This document shows, one piece after another, positions 35,210 to 46,999 of a stretch of DNA of 64,000 bases. The DNA is from Eulemur rufifrons (Eukaryota > Chordata > Mammalia > Primates > Lemuridae): positions 156,001-220,000 of the forward strand of contig NW_027182935.1 in the NCBI RefSeq assembly GCF_041146395.1, in the 5' to 3' direction. Positions within the stretch are counted from its first letter, which is position 1, and every line of letters starts with the position of its first letter. The translations under genes were made by a program, and so were the position numbers. A model generated the notes under the pieces. It was not told the DNA's origin. It made no database searches and saw only the letters and a program-made list of their open reading frames with translations.

Positions 35210-37087
35210 ATGCAGACAGGGCCCGTGCGCTAAGCATAAACAATACCTTTAACAGATAACCCTAACCCTGAACATAACACCCAACCCTGTTCCTATTTCT
35301 CCCCTTAACACGTAAACCTCACCGTGCGCCTAACTTTAACCTCTTATCCTAACGTTAATGCATAACCCATTTCCTGAGAACAAACCCTATCCCATAATTC
35401 TAACCCTATCTCCTAGTCATCACTGTGACACCTAATCCCTAACCCTAATTCTAAACCGCTAACCCTAACCGTAACCCTACCTACAACCCTAACACTGACA
35501 GCAAGCCTTACTTCTAACCCCAACGCTATGCCTAACAAAAACCCTAACCCTTGACCCTAACCCTTCACCCTAACCCCTAAGCCTTACCCTAACCCTTAAC
35601 CCTAATCCTAATCCTAACCATTAAACCTAACCCTAGCTCTTAAAGCTAACCCTAAACCTTACCCTCACGACTAGACCTAACCCTGACACTAACCTAACAC
35701 CTAACCCTAACCAGAACCCCTAAAGCTAACCCTGAACCCTATTTCTAACACTAGCAGTAAACTTTAACCCTAAACCTAAGCCCAACCCGTAACCCTAATC
35801 CTATCCTTTTACCCTAAAACTAACCCCTAAACCTAATCCCTATACCTCACCCTAACTCTAACCCCAATCCTAATTCTAACCATACCCCTTCATAAAACAC
35901 TAACTCCTAACCGCTAACCCGAACACTAACCAAAAACCCTAATCACTAATCCCTAACCGTAACGCTTAAACTTTACCCTAACCGTTAACCCTCACCCTAA
36001 ATCTTAACACTGACCCTAACCTTAACCTTTAACTCTAAGCCTAACCCTTAACCCTACAGTAAGGAAGACCCTTAATGCTAATGGGATCCCTTATCCCTAA
36101 CCCTAACACTACAGCTAAAAATAACCCTAACCTTGGATCCTTAAACCTAACCCCTAACACTTACTTTAACCCTAAACCCTAACCCTAATCCTAAGCATTA
36201 AACCTAACCCTATCTCTTAACCCTAACGCTAGCCCTTACCCTAATGCCTAGATCTAACCCTAAATCTAACCTACAGCCTAATCCTAACCTTAAGCCCTAA
36301 TGCTAACACTAACCCTGAACCCTAAACCTACCCGTAACCCTTAACACTAAACCTATCCGTGAACCTTAACCCTGACCCTAACCATTACCCGCACCCAAGC
36401 ATTTCACCCTGATTCTAACCCTAATTTTTAATGATAAACCTAACACTAAACCCTAACCCTAAGCCCAACACTTATCCCTAATCCTATCCCTTAACCCTAA
36501 CCCTAACCCTAATGCTACCCCCTAAACGTAACCCTAACCGTGACCAGTATACCTAACCCTAACCTCTAACACAAACCATACCACATAACTCTAGCCCTAA
36601 AACTAACCCTAATCCTAACCCTAACCCCAAACCCTAGCTCTTAACCTTAACCCTAAGCGTTAACTCTCACGCTAACCTTTAATCCTAACCCTAATCCTAA
36701 TCTTCAACCCTAAACCTAACACTTAACCCTAACCCTGTACCAAACCCTAACCCCTCATCTTAACCCTAACCGTAAACCTCAACCCTAAACCAAAGTGTAA
36801 CTGTTAAACCTAAGAGTAACCTTTAACCCTAACCCTAATCCTTAACCCTAAGCCCTCACCCTAACTCTAAACTTCATCCTTAACCCTAACCATAACCCTA
36901 ACCCTAAATCTAATTCTCAGACTTCTTGCTTTCTTAGAGTTTAGAAAGCCTGCAATCCTCCCATGCCATGCGTGAAAGGAGGCTCTACCACTGTGTCCTG
37001 CATGAAACCCACGGGCCCATACCCAGAGTATGATAGAGTGGGTTCCCGGGTACAATCCCAGCCCCCTAAACTCCCCCCGCCCGCCTA
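35210..37087 (+). repeat. Satellite monomer 15 (1878 bp)
   Basis: Full-length unit. It shares cctgattctaacc and gaccagtatacc variants (near 36410 and 36541) with monomer 18, about 11.8 kb away. Confidence 0.95.
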
Positions 37088-37882
37088 ATGCAGACAGGGC
37101 CCGTGCGCTAAGCATAAACAATACCTTTAACAGATAACCCTAACCCTGAACATAACACCCAACCCTGTTCCTATTTCTCCCCTTAACACGTAAACCTCAC
37201 CGTGCGCCTAACTTTAACCTCTTATCCTAACGTTAATGCATAACCCATTTCCTGAGAACAACCCCTATCCCATAATTCTAACCCTATCTCCTAGTCATCA
37301 CTGTGACACCTAATCCCTAACCCTAATTCTAAACCACTAACCCTAACCGTAACCCTACCTACAACCCTAACACTGACAGTAACCCTTACTTCTAACCCCA
37401 ACGCTATGCCTAACAAAAACCCTAACCCTTGACCCTAACCCTTCACCCTAACCCCTAAGCCTTACCCTAACTCTTAACCCTAATCCTAATCCTAACCATT
37501 AAACCTAACCCTAGCTCTTAAAGCTAACCCTAAACCTTACCCTCACGTCTAGACCTAACCCTGACACTAACCTAACACCTAACCCTAACCAGAACCCCTA
37601 AAGCTAACCCTGAACCCTATCCCTAACCCTAGCAGTAAACTTTAACCCTAAACCTAAGCCCAACCCGTAACCCTAATCCTATCCTTTTACCCTAAAACTA
37701 ACCCCTAAACCTAACCCCTATACCTCACCCTAACTCTAACCCCAATCCTAATTCTAACCATACCCCTTCATAAAACTCTAACTCCTAACCACTAACCCTA
37801 ACACTAACCAAAAACCCTAATCACTAATCCCTAACCCTAACGCTTAACCTTTACCCTAACCGTTAACCCTCACCCTAAATCT

Positions 37883-38211
37883 TTTTTTTTTTTAATTTTT
37901 TTTTATTTTTTGTTTGTTTTTCAGCTGATCAAGGGGGTACAAAAGATCAGGCTATATACATTGCCCATGCCTCCCCATCCCCCCGAGTCTGAGCTTTAGT
38001 TGTGTCCATTTCCTAGACAGTGCACATCACTCTCATCATGTAGGTGTGCACTCCTCCCCTCCCCCCACCCCATCCCCCCCAGAGAGAACTTCAAACGTGT
38101 CCATTCCCCAGGCAGTGCGCATCGCACTCATCACGTAGGTATACACCCATCCCTTCCACCCAGCCCCGACCTCTGTCCAATACCCAATTGGTGTCAATCC
38201 CAAATGTGCTC
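37883..38211 (-). other. L1-B 3' UTR and tail
   Basis: It follows the original ORF2 stop. It contains two copies of a ~55-bp segment (starting at 38002 and 38097, 95 bp apart, beginning gtgtccatt) separated by C-rich runs. The tail is impure A with T interruptions. It is clearly different from the L1-A 3' UTR apart from the part nearest ORF2. Confidence 0.85.
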
Positions 38212-41200
38212 TCAGGGAAACCAGTTTGCTGGTGAGTACATGTGGTGCTTGTTTTTCCATTCTTGGGATACTTCACTTAATAGAATGGGTTCCAGCTCAC
38301 TCCAGGAGAACCAAAGAGATGCCATATCGCCATCATTTCTGATAGCTGAGTAATATTCCATGGTATACATATACCACATTTTGCTAATCCATTCATGAAT
38401 CGATGGGCATTTGGGTTCTTTCCATATCTTTGCGATTGTGAATTGTGCTGCTATAAACATTCGGGTGCAGGTGTCTTTTTTATAGAATTACTTTTGTTCT
38501 TCTGGGTAGATGCCCAGTAATGGGATTGCTGGATCGAATGGTAGGTCTACTTGAATCTGTTTAAGGTATCTCCACATTGCTTTCCACAGGGGCTGCACTA
38601 GTTTACAGTCCCACCAGCAGTGTATGAGAGTACCTGTCTCTCCACACCCACGCCAACATGTATAGTTTTGGGACTTTTTGATAAAGGCCGTTCTCACTGG
38701 AGTTAAGTGATATCTCATTGTGGTTTTGATTTGCATTTCCCTGATGATTAGAGATGTTGAACACTTTTTCATATGTTTGTTAGCCATTTTTATATCTTCT
38801 TTTGAAAAATTTCTATTCATGTCCTTTGCCCACTTTTTGATAGGGTTGCTTGATTTTTTCTTGCTGATTTTCCTGAGTTCTAAATAGATTCTTGTTATCA
38901 GTCCTTTATCTGATGTGTAGTATGCGAAAATTTTTTCCCATTCTGTAGGTTGTCTATTTACTCTTGTGACTGTTTCTTTGGCTGTGCAGAAGCTTTTTAA
39001 TTTGATCAGGTCCCATTTATTTATTTTTGTTGCTGCTGTGATTGCCTTAGGGGTCTTCTTCATAAATTCTTTGCCTAGGCCAATGTCTGTAAGAGTCTTT
39101 CCTACGTTTTCTTCTAGAATTCTAATAGTTTCTGACCTAAGGTTTAAGTCTGTTAACCACCGTGATTTGATTTTTGTGAGGGGTGAGAGCTGTGTGTCCT
39201 GTTTTAGTCTTCTACATGTGGATATCCAGTTTTCCCAGCACCATTTATTAAATAAGGAATCTTTTCCCCAGAGTATGTTTTTTTCTGCTTTGTCAAAGAT
39301 TAGATGGCTATATGAGGATGGTTTTATATTTGGATTTTCTGTTCTGTTCCACTGGTCTGTGTCTCGGCACTTGTGCCAGTACCAGGCTGTTTTTAGAACC
39401 ACAGCCTTGTAGTAAAGTTTGAAGTCTGGCAAATTAATACCTCCCATTTTGTTTTTGTTGTTTAATATTGCTTTTGCTAAACGGGGTCTTCTCTGATTCC
39501 ATACAAAGCGTAAAATTATTTTTTCTATGTCTGTGAAAAAAGATGTTGATAATTTAATAGGGATTGCATTGAATCTGTAGATAACTTTGGGCAGTATAGA
39601 CATTTTAACAATGTTGATTCTACCGATCCATGAGCATGGTATGGTTTTCCACCTATTTACATGTTCTGCGATTTCCTTCCTCAGAGTTTCATAGTTCTCC
39701 CTATAGAGGTCCTTTACTTCCTTAGTTAGATATATTCCTAGATATTTTATTTTCTTTGTTGCTATTTTGAAGGGTATTGAGTCCTTAATTTGGTTCTCCG
39801 TTTGACTGTTATTGGCGTATATGAATGCCTCTGATTTGTGTGTATTGATTTTGTATCCTGAGACTTTGCTGAATTCATTAATCAATTCCAGGAGTCTCTT
39901 GGTTGAAATCTTGGGGTTTTCTAGATATAACATCATATCATCAGCAAAGAGTGAGAGTTTGATCTCTTCTGTCCCTATTTGGACTCCCTTGATTCTGCTC
40001 TCTTGTCTGATAGCTCTTGCAAGGACTTCCAATACTATGTTGAAAAGTAATGGGGACAGTGGGCAGCCTTGTCTGGTTCCAGTTCGAAGTGGGAATGCTT
40101 TCAGTTTTTCCCCATTCAGTATGATGTTGGCTGTGGGTTTGTCATATATGGCTTGTATCATTTTTAGATAGGCCCCGTCTATGCCTATTTTTTTGAGTGT
40201 TCTTATCATAAAAGGGTGTTGAATTTTGTCGAATGCTTTTTCTGCATCTATTGAGAGTATCATATGATCTTTATTTTTGCTTCTATTTATGTGATGAATT
40301 ACATTTATAGATTTGCGTATGTTAAACCATCCCTGCATCTCTGGGATGAAGCCCACTTGGTCGTGATGGATTATTTTTTTGATAAGCACTTGGATTCGGT
40401 TTGCTAGAATTTTATTGAGAATTTTTGCATCTATATTCATAAGAGAAATTGGTCTATAGTTCTCTGTTTTAGTTGCATCCTTTCCTGGTTTTGGTATTAG
40501 GGTTATGTTGGCTTGGTAAAAAGTGTTGGGGAGAATCCCATCCTTCTCTATATTGGAGAATAGTTTATGTAGGATGGGCACCAGTTCTTCTTTGTAGGTA
40601 TGGTAGAATTCAGGTGTGAACCCATCTGGTCCAGGGCTTTTCTTTTTGGGAAGGTTTTTTATTGCTGTTTCGATTTCAGATCTAGATATCGGTCTATTTA
40701 GGAATTCTACTTCTTCCTGGTTGAGCCTGGGAAGGCTGTGTGTTTCTAGGAATTTGTCCATTTCCTCCAGGTTTTCTAATTTGTGTGCATAAAGATTTTT
40801 GTAGAATTCATATATGGTATCCTGTATCTCTGTGGCATCCGTCGTGATTACTCCTTTTGTGTTCCTGATGGAGGTTATAAGAGATTTTTCTTTTCTGTTC
40901 TTGGTTAGTCTAGCCAGAGGTGTGTCAATTTTGTTTATTTTTTCAAAGAACCAACTTTTGGTTTTATTAATCTCCCTTATGGTTTGATTGTTGTCCTTTT
41001 CATTTAGTTCTGATTTAATCTTAATAATTTCTCTCCTTCTGCTGGGTTTGGGATCGGTCTGTTCTTCCTTCTCCAGCACTTTGAGTCTATTCATTAGATT
41101 GTCTAATTGTAAGTTTTCTGTCTTTTTGGTATAAGCATTTATGGAAATAAATTTTCCTCTCAGGACTGCTTTAGCTGTGTCCCACAGATTTTGATAGGTT

Positions 41201-42091
41201 GTATCTCCTTTGTCATTTAATTCAAAAAATCTTTTGATTTCCGACTTGATTTCTTCATTTATAAAATGATTGTTCAGGAGAAGGTTATTTAGCTTCCATG
41301 ACTTTGAGTAGAAGTGAGGATTTCTGTTAGGGTTCATTGTTACTTTTATTCCACTGTGATCTGAGAAGATGCATGGTATAATTTCTATATTTTTAATTTT
41401 TTTAAGGCATGCTTTATGACCTAAGATATGGTCAATCTTGGAGAATGTCCCATGAGCTGATGAGAAGAAAGTATATTCAGTGGTTTTTGGGTAGAATGTC
41501 CTGTAGATATCAGTCAGGCCCATTTGATCGAGCGTTGTATTTAAGTCCACTATTTCTTTGTTTATTTTTTGTTTGGAAGATCTGTCCTGAACTGTCAGTG
41601 GCATGTTAAAATCTCCGGCTACTAATGTGTTGTTATCTATCATTTGGTTGAGATCAAGTAGGGTTTGCTTTATGAATCTGGGTGCACCTAGATTGGGTGC
41701 ATATATATTAAGTATAGTTATGTCTTCTTGTTGAATTGTACCCTTCACCAGTATATAGTAACCATCTTTGTCTTTCTTTACTTTTGTTGATTTGAAAACT
41801 ACGTTATCGGAGATTAGAACCGCCACGCCAGCTTTCTTTTGGGTTCCATTTGCTTGGAATATTGATTTCCATCCTTTTATCTTCAGCCTAAATGCATCCT
41901 TGCAGGTTAGATGAGTTTCCTGAAGACAGCAGATACTTGGCTTATATTTTTTTTATCCATTGGGCCAGTCTATGTCTCTTGAGTGGGGAATTCAATCCAT
42001 TCACATTTAATGAGAGAACTGATAGGTGAGACAGATTGCTTTTCCTCAAGTTGGGTTGAATTTCATTGATCTGTTTTCTCTCTTGAGCCAT
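38212..42091 (-). pseudogene. ORF2p: L1-B ORF2, frameshift and premature stop
   Basis: It starts at ATG 42089-42091 with MAQERK, as in L1-A. An extra T in the T-run at about 41945-41955 shifts the frame after roughly 45 residues, inside the endonuclease domain. From there the original frame is open again to an in-frame TAA at 38488-38490, which removes about 91 C-terminal residues. Between the breaks the usual motifs are intact: [29 protein letters not shown] and C-X3-C-X7-H-X4-C. The rest of the C-terminus is still readable in the same frame at 38212-38460. Only two lesions in ~3.9 kb suggest recent inactivation. Confidence 0.93.
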
Positions 42092-42130
42092 TATGATAAC
42101 TGGGTTTTTATATTTATCTCTTGATTAGTG

Positions 42131-43135
42131 TTACATTCGAGGGTCCTTCTTGTGCTGGACCATGTGTAACTCTGTTTTGAGTACTTCTTGGAGAGCTGGT
42201 CTTGTCTTGGTGAATTCCCTAAGTTTTTGTTTATCTGAGAATGTCTTAATTTCACCTTCATATATAAAACTGAGCTTAGCTGGATACAGGATTCTAGGCT
42301 GGGCATTATTCTGCTTCAGAAGAGTGAGAATGGGGCCCCAATCTCTTCTTGCTTGTAAGGTTTCAGTTGAGAAATCTGGCGTGATTCGGATGGACTTTCC
42401 TTTGTATGTTACTTGATTTTTTCTCCTTACAGCTCGAAGAAGGGCCTCTTTAGTGGATATTTTGGTCAGTCTAATGACTACATGACGTGGTGTCTTCCTA
42501 TTTGGTATGAATCTCCCAGGGGTTCTTTGAGCTTCTTGAACCTGTATATCTAGAGATTTGGCTAGGCCTGGGAAATTTTCCTCAATTATATCTTCGAATA
42601 GTTTATTCAACCCTTGCTTATTGTCTTCTTCACCCTCAGGAATGCCAATAACTCTGACGTTAGGCTTCTTCACATAATCCCACATTTCTTGTAGACTGTG
42701 GTTAATTCTCATGTTTGTTTGTTTCAGCTCTGTAACTGACTTATTTAATTGGAAAGTGTTGTCTTCGATCTCTGAGATTCTTTCTTCTGTTTGATCTACC
42801 CTGCTCTTGAGACTTTCCACTGTGTTTTGTAGCTCCTTGAATAAATTCTTCATTTCCAGGAGTTCAGTTTGATTTTTCTTCAGTATTTCAATTTCTTTGG
42901 TGAATTTTTCTTCCAAGTCCTGGATCTTTTTTGTGGTTTCTTTATGTTGATTATCCATTTTTACTTGCATGCTGTTCAGCGTGTTTATGATCCATGTTTG
43001 AAATTCTTCCTGTGACATGTTGCTATTTGGAATCTGGTTTGTGTTAATTGGTGGTGAACTAGTAATCCTCTTTGAGGGTGAAGTTTCAGCTTGATTCTTT
43101 GTACTTCCAGAGTTCTTTCGCTGAGCCCTTCCCAT
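42131..43135 (-). CDS. ORF1p: L1-B ORF1 protein (RNA-binding chaperone)
   Basis: 334 codons, intact, the same length as L1-A ORF1. It starts MGRAQRK and has the same layout: basic N-terminus, coiled coil (about 45-150), RRM-like domain (near VRVIGIPEGEE) and C-terminal domain with RITPDFSTETLQARR and YPAKLSFIYEGEIK. Differences from L1-A cluster in the first ~60 residues and in the coiled coil. A protein could still be made, and ORF1p can in principle act on other L1 RNAs, but ORF2 of this element is dead. The gap to ORF2 is 39 bp. Confidence 0.93.
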   Translation of the reverse strand: MGRAQRKNSGSTKNQAETSPSKRITSSPPINTNQIPNSNMSQEEFQTWIINTLNSMQVKMDNQHKETTKKIQDLEEKFTKEIEILKKNQTELLEMKNLFKELQNTVESLKSRVDQTEERISEIEDNTFQLNKSVTELKQTNMRINHSLQEMWDYVKKPNVRVIGIPEGEEDNKQGLNKLFEDIIEENFPGLAKSLDIQVQEAQRTPGRFIPNRKTPRHVVIRLTKISTKEALLRAVRRKNQVTYKGKSIRITPDFSTETLQARRDWGPILTLLKQNNAQPRILYPAKLSFIYEGEIKTFSDKQKLREFTKTRPALQEVLKTELHMVQHKKDPRM

Positions 43136-44178
43136 CTGGATGAATCCTTAAGATTCCTTCTTTCAGCTTTAGTCTGGAAAGGGGCAGGCCGTGAGCGCCA
43201 GGTAAGCTGCCTCCTCTGTCGCTAGGGGGAGCCCTTCGCGTGTTGTTCAGGGTTTTGCTACCTCCGCTGGGGGGGCTGCTCCTCTTCCTCTCCCGAGGTG
43301 GTTTCCGTCTCTCTCTGCAAGAAAGACAGTGGATAGGGGGAGGGGAGCGGCGCCCTCGTTCGCCCAGCGCCCCAGCTGCTGCAGTTCCCGTGGGCGATGG
43401 GCCTCCCCGTCCCAATGTCCGCAAGGTCCACGCTCGACTCTCTCGTGACTGGGGAACCACTCAGTGTTCACACAAAGGCTTAGCTCCTAGTCGGTCCGTG
43501 GACTAGGGAAGGGAGCCGCCCGGTACCCAATCACTTCACCGGGTTTAGGGTGCAAAACCCAACAATGGCGACCGCCCGTCTGCAGCACTGTCGCTGGGGT
43601 TGAACGCTGAGCGACCGGCAGAGGCCAGAGGAGCCGAGACCGGGAGAACCCAGCCCCGCCTAAATGAGACAGATCGGCGTCTGCTCGAGCCGGGAGGGAG
43701 GCAGCCCCGCAGCCCGCGTATAGGAGACAGTGGCTAGGCGCCTCAGCCGCGCACAGCGCACAGCGTTCTAGGGTCCAAAAAGCCTCCCGCCAATGTCTCC
43801 TCTGCAGAGCTCACGTCTCCCGCGGCAATTCTGCGCCGACTTTGGGCAAATCCCCAATTGAGTGGGTGTGGAGGTCAGAGGGGGAACAAGATGCTTTCCT
43901 GTGGGGCTGAACCCAACCCACTCTCTGGTGGGGTGCGTACAACCATCCCGCGCTCCCTTCTCTGATGACCCTCCGCACTCTCTAGTTTTTCGCGCTGTAT
44001 TTCCCGATCACCTCAGTCCTTTCTCGTTCTCTCTCTGTCCCACGCTGATTCTCCGTGGGTTCACGCCGCCGTTCTTGTGGGGGAGTGAACCTCTAGCGTT
44101 GTGGCAGTCCGAGACCCATGCCTTCCAATCCGGGAGCACGAATCCAGGAGGTCACCACCATTCCGCCATCTTCCCCCC
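43136..44178 (-). promoter_or_regulatory. L1-B 5' UTR / internal promoter, 1.04 kb
   Basis: GC-rich leader with several CpGs. An AAGATGGCGG YY1-type site lies at the extreme 5' end (44160-44172 on +). The outer ~250 bp align by eye with the L1-A 5' UTR (shared words ctgattctccgtgg and ctctagcgttgtggcag). It lacks the A-rich tract and the 71-bp repeats. Confidence 0.85.
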
Positions 44179-45265
44179 CACCCTAAATCTTAACACTGAC
44201 CCTAACCTTAACCTTTAACTCTAAGCCTAATAATTAACCCTACAATATGGAAGACCCTTAATGCTAATGGGATCCCTTATCCCTAACCCTAACACTACAG
44301 CTAAAAATAACCCTAACCTTGGATCCTTAAACCTAACCCCTAACACTTACTTTAACCCCAAACCCTAACCCTAATCCTAAGCATTAAACCTAACCCTATC
44401 TCTTAACCCTAACGCTAGCCCTTACCCTAACGCCTAGATCTAACCCTAAATCTAACCTACCGCCTAATCCTAACCTTAAGCACTAATGCTAACACTAACC
44501 CTGAACCCTAAACCTACCCGTAACCCTTAACACTAACCCTATCCGTGAACCTTACCCTGACCCTAACCATTACCCGCACCCAAGCATTTAACCCTGATTC
44601 TAACCCTAATCCTTAATGCTAACCCTAACACTAAACCCTAACCCTAAGCCCAACACTTAACCCTAATCCTATCCCTTAACCCTAACCCTAACCCTAATGC
44701 TACCCCCTAAACGTAACCCTAACCGTGACCAGTAAACCTAACCCTAACCTCTAACACAAACCATAGCACATAACTCTAACCCTAAAACTAACCTAAACCT
44801 AACCCTAAACCCTAACTCTTAACCTTAACCCTAAGCGTTAACTCTCACGCTAACCTTTAATCCTAACCCTAATCCTAATCTTCAACCCTAAACCTAACAC
44901 TTAACCCTAACCCTGTACCAAACCCTTACCCCTCATCTTAACCCTAACCGTAAACCTCAAAATTAAACCAAAGTGTAACCGTTAAACCTAAGAGTAACCT
45001 TTAACCCTAACCCTAATCCCTAACCCTAAGCCCTCAGCCTAACACTAAACTTCATCCTTAACCCTAACCATAATCCTAACCCTAAATCTAATTCTCAGAC
45101 TTCTTGCTTTCTTAGAGTTTAGAAAGCCTGCAATCCTCCCATGCCATGCGTGAAAGGAGGCTCTACCACTGTGTCCTGCATGAAACCCACGGGCCCATAC
45201 CCAGAGTATGATAGAGTGGGTTCCCGGGTACAATCCCAGCCCCCTAAACTCCACCCGCCCACCTA

Positions 45266-46999
45266 ATGCAGACAGGGCCCGTGCGCTAAGCATAAACAAT
45301 ACCTTTAACAGATAACCCTAACCCTGAACATAACACCCAACCCTGTTCCTATTTCTCCCCTTAACACGTAAACCTCACCGTGCGCCTAACTTTAACCTCT
45401 TATCCTAACGTTAATGCATAACCCATTTCCTGAGAACAACCCCTATCCCATAATTCTAACCCTATCTCCTAGTCATCACTGTGACACCTAATCCCTAACC
45501 CTAATTCTAAACCGCTAACCCTAACCGTAACCCTACCTACAACCCTAACACTGACAGTAACCCTTACTTCTAACCCGAACGCTATGCCTAACAAAAACCC
45601 TAACCCTTGACCCTAACCCTTCACCCTAACCCCTAAGCCTTACCCTAACCCTTAACCCTAACCCTAACCCTAACCCTAAACCTAAGCCCAACCCGTAACC
45701 CTAATCCTATCCTTTTACCCTAAAACTAACCCCTAAACCTAACCCCTATACCTCACCCTAACTCTAACCCCAATCCTAATTCTAACCATACCCCTTCATA
45801 AAACACTAACTCCTAACCGCTAACCCTAACACTAACCAAAAACCCTAATCACTAATCCCTAACCCTAACGCTTAACCTTTACCCTAACCGTTAACCCTCA
45901 CCCTAAATCTTAACACTGACCCTAACCTTAACCTTTAACTCTAAGCCTAACCCTTAACCCTACAGTAAGGAAGACCCTTAATGCTAATGGGATCCCTTAT
46001 CCCTAACCCTAACACTACAGCTAAAAATAACCCTAACCTTGGATCCTTAAACCTAACCCCTAACACTTACTTTAACCCCAAACCCTAAGCCTAATCCTAA
46101 GCATTAAACCTAACCCTATCTCTTAATCCTAAGGCTAGCCCTTACCCTAACGCCTAGATCTAACCCTAAATCTAACCTACCGCCTAATCCTAACCTTAAG
46201 CCCTAATGCTAACACTAACCCTGAACCCTAAACCTACCCGTAACCCTTAACACTAACCCTATCCGTCAACCTAAACCCTGACCCTAACCGTTACCCGCAC
46301 CCAAGCATTTACCCCTGACCGTAACCCTAATCCTTAATGCTAATCTTAACACTAAACCCTAACCCTAAGCCCAACACTTAACCCTAATCCTATCCCTTAA
46401 CCCTAACCCTAACCCTAACCCTAATGCTAACCTCTAAACGTAACCCTAACCGTGACCAGTAAACCTAACCCTAACCTCTAACACAAACCATAGCACATAA
46501 CTCTAACCCTAAAACTAACCCTAACCCTAACCCTAACCCTAAACGCTAACTCTTAACCTTAACAATAAGCGTTAACTCTCACGCTAACCTTTAATCCTAA
46601 CCCTAATCCTAATCTTCAACCCTAAACCTAACACTTAACCCTAACCCTGTACCAAACACTAACCCCTCATCTTAACCCTAACCGTAAACCTCAACCCTAA
46701 ACCAAAGTGTAACCGTTAAAACTAAGGGTAACCTTTAACCCTAATCCTAATCCCTAACCCTAAGCCCTCACCCTAACACTAAACTTCATCCTTAACCCTA
46801 ACCAGAATCCTAACCCTAAATCTAATTCTCAGACTTCTTGCTTTCTTAGAGTTTAGAAAGCCTGCAATCCTCCCATGCCATGCGTGAAAGGAGGCTCTAC
46901 CACTGTGTCCTGCATGAAACCCACGGGCCCATACCCAGAGTATGATAGAGTCGTTTCCCGGGTACAATCCCAGCCCCCTAAACTCCCCCCGCCCGCCTA
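45266..46999 (+). repeat. Satellite monomer 17, short (1734 bp)
   Basis: About 144 bp shorter than its neighbours. At 45655-45685 the sequence passes from the usual offset of ~395 to ~560 through four near-perfect CCCTAA units, so the segment holding the gctcttaaagc and agcagtaaac words is gone. Confidence 0.95.

Larger units (their letters stand above)
37883..44178 (-). mobile_element. Full-length L1 with broken ORF2 (L1-B)
   Basis: A 6296-bp L1 on the minus strand, with a 12-bp target duplication caccctaaatct (37871-37882 and 44179-44190). The 5' end reads ggggggaagatggcgg on the sense strand. The order is 5' UTR of 1043 bp, intact ORF1, ORF2 with two breaks, and a 3' UTR of a different type from L1-A. 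The 5' end resembles L1-A, but the 3' UTR and 5' UTR length differ, so it is from another lineage. It cannot make a complete ORF2 protein. Confidence 0.95.
37088..45265 (+). repeat. Satellite monomer 16, split by full-length L1-B
   Basis: The interval is 8178 bp; without the 6296-bp L1 and a 12-bp target duplication it is 1870 bp. Satellite sequence is at 37088-37882 and 44179-45265. Confidence 0.95.

Noticed and set aside
21008..44178. Endogenous retrovirus
   Set aside because: Both long elements have L1 ORF1/ORF2 order, A tails and short target duplications; there are no LTRs, gag-pro-env or primer-binding site.
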